Source of the DNA: Spirochaetales bacterium | GTDB lineage: Bacteria; Spirochaetota; Spirochaetia; SZUA-6; DRHE01 | Length of the DNA: 5,592 nucleotides | Direction: 5' to 3' | NCBI GenBank assembly: GCA_011049745.1 | Contig: DRHE01000079.1 | Span: 1-5,592 of the forward strand | Part shown: positions 1-4,610 of the stretch, in pieces | Layout of the letters: each line of letters starts with the position of its first letter | Numbering within the stretch: the stretch's first letter is position 1 | The notes under the pieces: model-generated | What the model was told of the DNA's origin: nothing | What the model saw: only the letters and a program-made list of their open reading frames with translations | The model's database searches: none | Made by a program: the position numbers and the translations under genes

Positions 1-353
1 CTCTTTATCTGTCCCACAAGCTCACCCGGCTCCATATTCTTCAATATGTAGCCTGTAGCCCCGGCTTTTACAGCGCTCAATATTTTCTCTTCTTCTTCGA
101 AAATAGTGAGGATCAATACATTAACCTCAGGATACTTTTCTTTTATCAAGCTTGTTGCTTTTATGCCGCTCATCCGGGGCAGGCCGATATCCATCAAAAT
201 TACATCAGGTGTAGTCATTATAGAGAGATCTTTAAGCAGCCCTTCAGCATCTTTATATGCTTTTACTACTGTAATCTCTTTATCCAGGCTCAATAAGTAC
301 TTCAAGCCCTCGCGCACCTCTTTAACATCTTCCACTATTACTAATTTTATCAT
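1..353 (-). CDS. NarL/FixJ-type response regulator, receiver domain (3' end cut by window edge)
   Basis: I translated this by hand as an open frame from an ATG at 353 to the window edge, about 117 codons. It is a CheY-like receiver domain. The start reads MIKLVIVEDV, giving the acidic pair E8-D9. The phospho-acceptor is Asp55 in VILMDIGLP, the switch Thr is T83 in LILTIFEE, and the conserved Lys is K105 in YILKNM, so all catalytic positions are present. The pattern LPRMSGI and AVKAGATGYILK is typical of the NarL/LuxR class. A C-terminal HTH DNA-binding domain is therefore expected beyond base 1 but is not visible. The gene follows the HisKA_3 kinase by 24 bases, so that kinase is its likely phosphodonor. 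The start is uncertain: an in-frame ATG at 368 would add MKKSR. Neither start has a good ribosome binding site; AGG directly abuts the ATG at 353. REC proteins usually start as at 353. Confidence 0.9.
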   Translation of the reverse strand, partial: MIKLVIVEDVKEVREGLKYLLSLDKEITVVKAYKDAEGLLKDLSIMTTPDVILMDIGLPRMSGIKATSLIKEKYPEVNVLILTIFEEEEKILSAVKAGATGYILKNMEPGELVGQIK

Positions 354-377
354 CCTGCTTTTTTTCATAATTCTTAT

Positions 378-1436
378 TCAGCTCATCTTTAAGGGAATTG
401 TAATTATAAAATCAGAGCCTGCATTTATTAAAGAGGAGACCTTGATCTCTCCCTTAAGCCGGTCAACACGATTGTGTATATTCTTTAGTCCCAGACCTTG
501 CTTTATTTCCTTTTGGAAGTCAAAGCCGATGCCGTTATCACTGAAATGGATATTAAGTCCGGAGTCGGAAATACTCAACTCTAATAATACTTTTGCGGCA
601 TTTGAATGTTTTAAAACATTGCTCACCAGCTCCTGAAGCAGTTTCTCAATTTCGAACCTGATACCTCTGCCTGAAGAATTAAGTTCTTCAGCATCAGTTA
701 TCCTGTAATCGAAGGCGATATTCTTGGGGCCCAATCTTTTCTTGATATTAAAGACAATAAACTTGCTGAAATCAATTATCACCCGGTCACTGTACTGCAT
801 ACTGAAGATTATCTCTTTGAGATCTTTGATAGCCAGCTGGCAGTTATTACCGATCCTCTCCAGCATATCCTTCAATTTAAAGTTGCTCTTTCGGCCGACT
901 GTTTTGGCAACATTATTGCAGATAAAAATATTGGTCAATCTGGCGCCTAATGAATCGTGCAGATCTTCATAAATGCGCTCCTTCTCTTCGATAACCCTAA
1001 GCCTGATATTTTCCTGCTGCAGCAGGCCTACTTCTTTTGTCCTTTTTATTACCTTTTCCTGTAATTCTCCGGCATACTCTTCGATTATGTCAACGAGCCT
1101 GTTGAATTGTCTTCCCAGGACAGCAAACTCATTCCTGCTTTTTACCACCACCCTTGCTTTTTGTTCCCCGTTTTCCAGCCGCTGCATAACACCTATTATA
1201 TCTTTTAACGGCTTTATGATTATTCTGCTGCTCAACATACCGATTACAGCAATTACCATGATCATCAGCAGCATATCGATAACCGCAATAACCCCAATTG
1301 TCTTATTGGCGCCGGCCATTATTGCGTTATAGGGTAAGGCTACAATCAGTATCCAGCCGGTTATATTATTCCCCTTATAGGCGAAGAATATCTTTTCGCC
1401 TGCTACTTCACCAATGAAGCTTCCCTCTTTTGACAA
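378..1436 (-). CDS. C-terminal kinase fragment: membrane-proximal Cache part, TM2, HAMP, HisKA_3, HATPase_c
   Basis: This is the 352-residue open part downstream of the internal TGA. It begins with the end of a Cache domain (residues 1-35, ending GWILIVALP). A membrane segment follows (about 47-70), then HAMP (about 69-120, with KPL and the conserved Glu in RNEF) and a coiled coil (about 118-155). HisKA_3 has phospho-acceptor His160 in YEDLHDSLGARL. The HATPase_c domain has an N-box with Asn273 in QELVSNVLKHS, a G1 box SDNGIGFD at 299-306 and a G2 box GLGLKNI at 314-320. All catalytic residues are intact. It could be made separately: the TTG at 1436 is preceded by AGGAG (1443-1447) with a 6-base spacer, and lies 87 bases after the TGA. 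Such a product would lack the first membrane segment and most of the sensor. It ends in TGA 24 bases before the regulator ATG at 353. The exact start is unsure, because this frame is really continuous with the upstream half. Confidence 0.7.
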   Translation of the reverse strand: MSKEGSFIGEVAGEKIFFAYKGNNITGWILIVALPYNAIMAGANKTIGVIAVIDMLLMIMVIAVIGMLSSRIIIKPLKDIIGVMQRLENGEQKARVVVKSRNEFAVLGRQFNRLVDIIEEYAGELQEKVIKRTKEVGLLQQENIRLRVIEEKERIYEDLHDSLGARLTNIFICNNVAKTVGRKSNFKLKDMLERIGNNCQLAIKDLKEIIFSMQYSDRVIIDFSKFIVFNIKKRLGPKNIAFDYRITDAEELNSSGRGIRFEIEKLLQELVSNVLKHSNAAKVLLELSISDSGLNIHFSDNGIGFDFQKEIKQGLGLKNIHNRVDRLKGEIKVSSLINAGSDFIITIPLKMS

Positions 1437-1523
1437 AATCAGCTCCTGCGGTTCCTTTAATGTAAACTGCTTCAGCTCAGTTGAATATTTCAGAGTCTCG
1501 GCAAATTGGTCTACAATGATCTC

Positions 1524-1526
1524 TCA
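1524..1526 (-). other. in-frame TGA inside the sensor kinase gene
   Basis: The plus-strand TCA reads as TGA on the coding strand, between INEK and EIIVDQF. Cache modules typically have Gly here (pattern D/N-x-x-G-x-I-I), so a GGA to TGA change is the simplest origin. TGA is also the normal stop of the same gene at 378-380, so general TGA reassignment is unlikely. I see no obvious hairpin just downstream that would suggest selenocysteine insertion. Confidence 0.85.
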
Positions 1527-2165
1527 CTTTTCATTAATCAGAATAGCCTTCCCCTGCTTCTGTATTTTCAGCTCTTCTATCAGATTGGTGAGACTATCGA
1601 GCAGAATATCTATACCCAATATCCCTACAAACTCTCCATCAGGATGATATACAGGTATAACAGCGGTTATGCCCAGAGCCTTTATACTCGCGTAGATATA
1701 GGGCCTTGCTATAGTGTAATCCCCGGCTGCTACCGCCTCCTTATACCAGGGTCTTATCCTGGGATCATAATCTTCGGGTAAAACTGCAGTATTATCCAGA
1801 AAACCTTCTCCGTAGCCACATTCAAACATCCTGCCCTCTTTAGTTCCAAGGTATATGGCCCTCATATATTCTTTCCTGGCCATTACATTAGCCAGGAAAA
1901 GATCTTTCAAATGATTTTCATCTATTCTATATACCACTTTATAGGACGCCAATGATCTGGCCAGATTTTCGATTTCTGAAAAAAATTGATTTATATTATT
2001 ATCCGTATCATTTAGAACAGTAGCAGCAAGCTCCTGGGCATTGGTGAGTGAATAATTTTTCATTAAATTAAAACCGGTGAGGAGCATGGTTCCAAGAAAA
2101 ATAATTGTAGTTACCACAATGGAGATGATTAATTGCGACTTGATACTTTTGGCGGTTCTTACCAT
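1524..2165 (-). CDS. N-terminal sensor fragment: TM1 plus ligand-binding part of a dCache domain
   Basis: This 213-residue stretch runs from ATG 2165 to the TGA at 1524-1526. Basic residues at 3-9 precede a membrane segment at about 12-32, then a long helix and a PAS-like Cache module. The Cache_1 signature DPRIRPWYKEA is at 134-144. Around it are Tyr133, Arg138, Trp140, Tyr141, Tyr156 and Asp186 (in GILGIDI). The spacing Y-x4-R-x-W-Y followed by a later Asp matches the motif described for amino-acid-binding dCache domains, so an extracellular amino acid or related amine is a reasonable ligand guess. This ATG has no clear ribosome binding site of its own. It overlaps the end of a 15-codon frame that does (ATGGTAA junction), so translational coupling could supply it. 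Translated alone it would be a membrane-anchored sensor piece with an incomplete second Cache module and no kinase. Confidence 0.65.
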   Translation of the reverse strand: MVRTAKSIKSQLIISIVVTTIIFLGTMLLTGFNLMKNYSLTNAQELAATVLNDTDNNINQFFSEIENLARSLASYKVVYRIDENHLKDLFLANVMARKEYMRAIYLGTKEGRMFECGYGEGFLDNTAVLPEDYDPRIRPWYKEAVAAGDYTIARPYIYASIKALGITAVIPVYHPDGEFVGILGIDILLDSLTNLIEELKIQKQGKAILINEK

Positions 2166-2206
2166 GCTGGAAAGCTTATATCGAATCCGGAAGTTTTTTT
2201 CTGCAT
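2159..2206 (-). CDS. 15-codon leader-like ORF or displaced start of the sensor kinase
   Basis: ATG at 2206 opens MQKKTSGFDISFPAW and stops at TAA 2159-2161. The stop overlaps the kinase-frame ATG at 2165 in the sequence ATGGTAA. This ATG has the best ribosome binding site in the intergenic region: AGGAGG at 2215-2220 with an 8-base spacer. Codons 3-5 contain an A7 run (2194-2200). One extra A gives a clean basic N-terminus continuous with the kinase frame, so this is more likely the true kinase start thrown out of frame than a genuine leader peptide. It has no His codons, so it is not a histidine attenuator leader. If real as it stands, it would act by translational coupling. Confidence 0.4.
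   Translation of the reverse strand: MQKKTSGFDISFPAW
2194..2200 (-). repeat. A7 homopolymer run at the frame break
   Basis: There are seven consecutive A on the coding strand, starting at the first base of codon 3 after the well-served ATG at 2206. A length of 8 (or 5) would put that ATG in frame with the sensor kinase. Such runs are prone to replication slippage, RNA polymerase slippage and sequencing error alike. Confidence 0.6.
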
Positions 2207-2211
2207 AAGAC

Positions 2212-2976
2212 CTACCTCCTAACCGGAATACCCCGCTTCTGCAGATACTCTTTTAATGAATCAATTGAATAGCTGCCCAAATGCACTATTGAGGCAATCA
2301 AAGCAGCGTCAGCCGCTCCATTAGTAAACACTTCATAGAGATGCTCCGGATTCCCCGCGCCGCCGGAAGCTACCACCGGCACCCCCACGCTCTTTGAGAT
2401 CAGACGGGTAAGCTCAAGTTCATAACCAGCCTTAGTTCCGTCGGCATCCATGGCATTGACCACTATCTCACCGGCACCCAGTTTTTCCGCTCTTAAAGCC
2501 CACTCCAAAGCATCCAATTCCGTGGGCGTCCTGCCGCCATTAATAAAGACACGATAGCCGGAGGCCATTTGCTCATCCTTTGCCGCATCCAGCCCCAGCA
2601 CAATGCATTGACTGCCGAAAAGTGAAGCTCCCTCTTCGATAATCGCGGGATTGCGTACAGCGCTCGAGTTGACACTTACCTTCTCCGCTCCAGCCAACAG
2701 CACCTGCCGCATGTCCGCGGTCGAGCCGATTCCACCGCCTACTGAAAAGGGAATAAATATTACCTCCGCCACCCTTTCTACTACATCGATCATGATCTTC
2801 CTTCTTTCCGCTGATGCAGTAATATCATAAAATACCAGCTCGTCAGCTCCCTCCGCGTAATAGCGGCCCGCCATTTCCACAGGATCGCCTACATCACGAT
2901 TTTCCTTAAAACGAATCCCTTTAGTAGTCCTGCCCTCCCGCACATCGAGGCAGACAATTATCCTCTTGGCCAGCAT
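2212..2976 (-). CDS. hisF: imidazole glycerol phosphate synthase, cyclase subunit HisF
   Basis: HisF is a TIM-barrel enzyme of histidine biosynthesis. It takes ammonia from HisH and converts PRFAR to imidazole glycerol phosphate and AICAR, which returns to purine synthesis. The length, 254 residues, is normal. The two catalytic aspartates are present: Asp11 in VCLDVREG and Asp130 in VLGLDAAKD. Other family landmarks are FYDITAS (49-55), FSVGGGI (77-83), GAEKVSVNS (96-104), INGGRTPT (145-152), [12 protein letters not shown] (174-185) and [12 protein letters not shown] (201-212), which cover the phosphate-binding loops. The start ATG has GGAAGGGG just upstream and lies 11 bases after the hisH stop. 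HisF and HisH form one complex, so this spacing supports co-translation. No hisA lies between them. The last two codons double as the ribosome binding site for the next gene. The product call is essentially certain. Confidence 0.98.
   Translation of the reverse strand: MLAKRIIVCLDVREGRTTKGIRFKENRDVGDPVEMAGRYYAEGADELVFYDITASAERRKIMIDVVERVAEVIFIPFSVGGGIGSTADMRQVLLAGAEKVSVNSSAVRNPAIIEEGASLFGSQCIVLGLDAAKDEQMASGYRVFINGGRTPTELDALEWALRAEKLGAGEIVVNAMDADGTKAGYELELTRLISKSVGVPVVASGGAGNPEHLYEVFTNGAADAALIASIVHLGSYSIDSLKEYLQKRGIPVRR
2215..2220 (-). promoter_or_regulatory. Shine-Dalgarno AGGAGG embedded in the last two hisF codons
   Basis: The C-terminal Arg-Arg of HisF is encoded AGG AGG and is followed at once by the TAG stop. 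This hexamer is a perfect anti-16S match placed 8 bases before the ATG at 2206. It links translation of the sensor region to termination on hisF and is the main evidence that 2206, not 2165, is the intended start. Confidence 0.7.
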
Positions 2977-2987
2977 TATCCCCTTCC

Positions 2988-3614
2988 CTATGGTTTCCAG
3001 GCTATAAAATTAGCTAAGAGCTTCAGACCGCTCTCTCCGGATTTCTCCGGATGAAATTGAAAAGCAGCCAGGTTCCCGGCAGCCACTCCGGAAGAGAACT
3101 TAAGCCCATACTCTGTTTCAGCAATAATTACGCTTTTATCCTGAGGCACCGGATAGTAGGAGTGAACAAAGTAGAAAAAAGAGCCGCCGGCAATCCCTCT
3201 AAGCAGGGGATGCGCTGCTTCCGGATAGTCAACCCGGTTCCAGCCCATGTGCGGTACCTTAAGCCCTTCCTCCCCCGGAAAGCGGCGTACCACACCGGGA
3301 ATGAGGCCCAATCCCCTGGTCTGCCCTTCTTCAGAATAATCAAAAATAATCTGACACCCCAGGCAGATACCTAAAAAGGGCCGGCCCGACCGGTAATACT
3401 CGATCAAACTTTGCACTAATCCTCTTTCCCGCAGAATAGAGAGAGCCGCACATGCATCACCGACACCGGGGAAGATCAAACGGGAAGCGCTTTTTATTTC
3501 TTCACCATTGCTTGCAATGGAGAACTCGGCGCCGATAAACTTTAATGCCGTCTGAACGCTTCGGAGATTTCCGGCGCCGTAATCTATTACAGCCACTGAA
3601 GATCTCTTTGACAT
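2988..3614 (-). CDS. hisH: imidazole glycerol phosphate synthase, glutamine amidotransferase subunit HisH
   Basis: HisH is a class I (triad-type) glutamine amidotransferase. It hydrolyses glutamine and passes ammonia through the HisF barrel for the fifth step of histidine synthesis. The length of 208 residues is typical. It opens with [13 protein letters not shown] (8-20). The nucleophile elbow is GICLGCQ with Cys84, and the rest of the triad is His188 and Glu190 in FQFHPEKS. The HisH-specific PHMGWN is at 121-126 and the oxyanion-side PGVG at 49-52. Cys87 replaces the Met usual in GICLGMQ, probably a tolerated change. The ATG at 3614 has AAGGA six bases upstream. The gene is first of the hisHF pair, behind a candidate promoter and inverted repeat and 78 bases after the lipoprotein stop, so it may be separately regulated from ileS. 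Confidence 0.98.
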   Translation of the reverse strand: MSKRSSVAVIDYGAGNLRSVQTALKFIGAEFSIASNGEEIKSASRLIFPGVGDACAALSILRERGLVQSLIEYYRSGRPFLGICLGCQIIFDYSEEGQTRGLGLIPGVVRRFPGEEGLKVPHMGWNRVDYPEAAHPLLRGIAGGSFFYFVHSYYPVPQDKSVIIAETEYGLKFSSGVAAGNLAAFQFHPEKSGESGLKLLANFIAWKP

Positions 3615-3640
3615 TGCTATTCCTTTATACTATGACAATC

Positions 3641-3669
3641 GATAATTCTGTTATTTTAACAAGATTATC
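3641..3669. repeat. 13-bp imperfect inverted repeat, operator-like, ahead of hisH
   Basis: Arms GATAATTCTGTTA (3641-3653) and TAACAAGATTATC (3657-3669) flank a TTT centre. They are complementary at 11 of 13 positions. The outer end of one arm is the candidate -10 box, so a dimeric repressor bound here would block initiation. A transcript starting near 3657 would lack one arm, which favours a DNA operator over an RNA hairpin. No U-run follows, so it is not a typical terminator. The regulator is unknown. Confidence 0.5.
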
Positions 3670-3691
3670 ATCAAAAAATAGTGCATCGCAA
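3664..3691 (-). promoter_or_regulatory. candidate sigma70-type promoter for hisHF
   Basis: On the coding strand TTGCGA (3686-3691) is separated by 16 bases from GATAAT (3664-3669). The -35 matches TTGACA at four of six positions and the -10 matches TATAAT at five of six. The predicted start near 3657 leaves a leader of about 43 bases before hisH. It begins right after the lipoprotein stop codon. Found by eye only, in an A/T-rich gap where chance matches are common. Confidence 0.4.
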
Positions 3692-3692
3692 T

Positions 3693-4589
3693 CTACCTTT
3701 TAGCTGTGATCGAAGATGGCGATATGAGTGCTCCAAAAAAACGGGAAAGCTCCGGTGTGGAAAAGAAGAGCCCGGTCATTCTAACCATTTTCTCTTCCAC
3801 CCTCACCTCCACACTCTGCAAACGTGCTGCAAGATTCTCAACTTTTGTTTCACGCAGCCACATGACAAGCAGTAACCTGAAGAGTGCTTCCAGGATCCTG
3901 GCGTTCTTTACCTCGCTTAAATTAAAGGACGCGGTCAATTCATGGACTTCATCTTCACCACGACTGAATATCCAGACTTCCCGTATGGGCAGATCTGGAA
4001 GCTGTGCTTCCTTGCCCGCGCCTCCTCCGCCGGGAAGCACAGGGAAATAGACCAGGGCATCGGCAAGTTTCAGGTCAGCTTTAACCCCTCTTGGTAAAAA
4101 AAAGGGAGCAGGTTCTTTTATTCCTTCAAGCAGAGTAAGAATAGCTCCCGTGGATATTAACAGGACATTTTTCTGCGGAATGGCCACCTGAATATTCTCA
4201 ACCGAATGTTGCCAGTAGGTCTCCGGTGAACTTACTTTTATCCAGGATTTACTTAAGTTCAACTGTAATTTTACCGCCAGACGGGGATAGCGGCCCAGGG
4301 CCAGCAGCGATATAACCGGAGTGCTTCCCGGCTTAAGCTCAACAGCCCCAAAAACCTTTGAGGTCCTCTTAAAAAGTGAGTTCTCCGCCTCCTCTTCCAG
4401 GTGAGCTTCTATTAATACCTCCCTGAACAAAGCCTCGGCAGTATCAAAATTCAGAACCAGATAAAAGGTGCTGCTCTCAGGCAGCACAGCGAACCATTCA
4501 GCTGCCGGCCTCTCAGGCGGAAGCGTGGCACAGCTGCCTAAGATTATAAGAGTCAATAAAACTGCTGCTGCATTAATCCTGTTTTTCAT
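3693..4589 (-). CDS. predicted lipoprotein of unknown function
   Basis: The 298-residue product starts with a lipoprotein signal peptide: basic KNR, a hydrophobic stretch at about 7-17, and lipobox LGSC with Cys20 as the lipidated residue. It should therefore be anchored to a membrane outside the cytoplasm. I recognise no enzyme motif. The mature part alternates predicted strands and helices. It includes a hydrophobic, possibly amphipathic helix at about 229-246 (ARILEALFRLLLVMWL) and a Gly-rich loop at 187-192. Residues 129-157 and 256-288 share a strand-turn-strand-helix pattern that may be an internal repeat. It lies 21 bases after ileS. From memory, Treponema pallidum also has a lipoprotein gene, tp0453 (a concealed outer-membrane protein with amphipathic helices), next to ileS. 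A distant relationship is possible but unproven. No strong ribosome binding site precedes the ATG, so translation may be coupled to ileS. Confidence 0.85.
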   Translation of the reverse strand: MKNRINAAAVLLTLIILGSCATLPPERPAAEWFAVLPESSTFYLVLNFDTAEALFREVLIEAHLEEEAENSLFKRTSKVFGAVELKPGSTPVISLLALGRYPRLAVKLQLNLSKSWIKVSSPETYWQHSVENIQVAIPQKNVLLISTGAILTLLEGIKEPAPFFLPRGVKADLKLADALVYFPVLPGGGGAGKEAQLPDLPIREVWIFSRGEDEVHELTASFNLSEVKNARILEALFRLLLVMWLRETKVENLAARLQSVEVRVEEKMVRMTGLFFSTPELSRFFGALISPSSITAKR

Positions 4590-4610
4590 ACCCAGCCGGT
4601 AATTTATTTT

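Larger units (their letters stand above)
378..2206 (-). pseudogene. dCache-HAMP-HisKA_3 sensor histidine kinase gene with an A7 frame break and an in-frame TGA
   Basis: The two open stretches 1524-2165 and 378-1436 are in the same frame. The codons between them translate sensibly (GEIIVDQF... if the stop is read as Gly), so this is one gene cut by a TGA at 1524-1526. Upstream, the ATG with the only strong Shine-Dalgarno lies at 2206 but is out of frame with the kinase. Adding one base to the A7 run (2194-2200) would fuse it, giving MQKKNFRIRYKLSS in front of MVRTAKSIKSQ. Repaired, the protein would be about 609 residues: a basic N-terminus, TM1, an extracellular double Cache domain, TM2, HAMP, a coiled coil, HisKA_3 and HATPase_c. 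That is a standard architecture for membrane sensors paired with NarL-type regulators. I see no third lesion. Alternatives to a pseudogene are sequencing or assembly error, two separate polypeptides, or programmed slippage/readthrough. Domain assignment is firm; gene status is not. Confidence 0.75.

Noticed and set aside
1524..1526. UGA as selenocysteine, or UGA recoded as Gly/Trp genome-wide
   Set aside because: The same gene ends with TGA at 378-380, the position is expected to be Gly rather than Cys, and I see no SECIS-like hairpin immediately downstream.
106..1781. Several plus-strand open frames opposite the kinase and regulator (for example 106-636, 973-1332, 1506-1781)
   Set aside because: They are antisense to strongly supported genes, show no recognisable domains, and have compositions expected of reverse-complemented coding sequence.
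2159..2206. Histidine attenuator leader peptide
   Set aside because: The 15-codon frame contains no His codons, and no terminator/antiterminator hairpins are evident around it.
3035..3052. Short TCTCCGGAT direct repeat in hisH
   Set aside because: It lies inside the conserved C-terminal coding region (EKSGESG) and is explained by codon choice.
3615..3632. TATA-like -10 (TAGTAT/TATAAA) just before hisH
   Set aside because: It overlaps the hisH ribosome binding site, would leave almost no leader, and has no -35 at a suitable distance.
3615..3692. Intrinsic terminator between the lipoprotein gene and hisH
   Set aside because: The inverted repeat there is A/T-rich and not followed by a U-run in either direction. 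It fits an operator better.
4010..4032. Walker-A-like GGGGAGK in the lipoprotein
   Set aside because: The residue after Lys is Glu, not Ser/Thr. It lies in a Gly-rich loop of an exported protein and no other NTPase motif is present.
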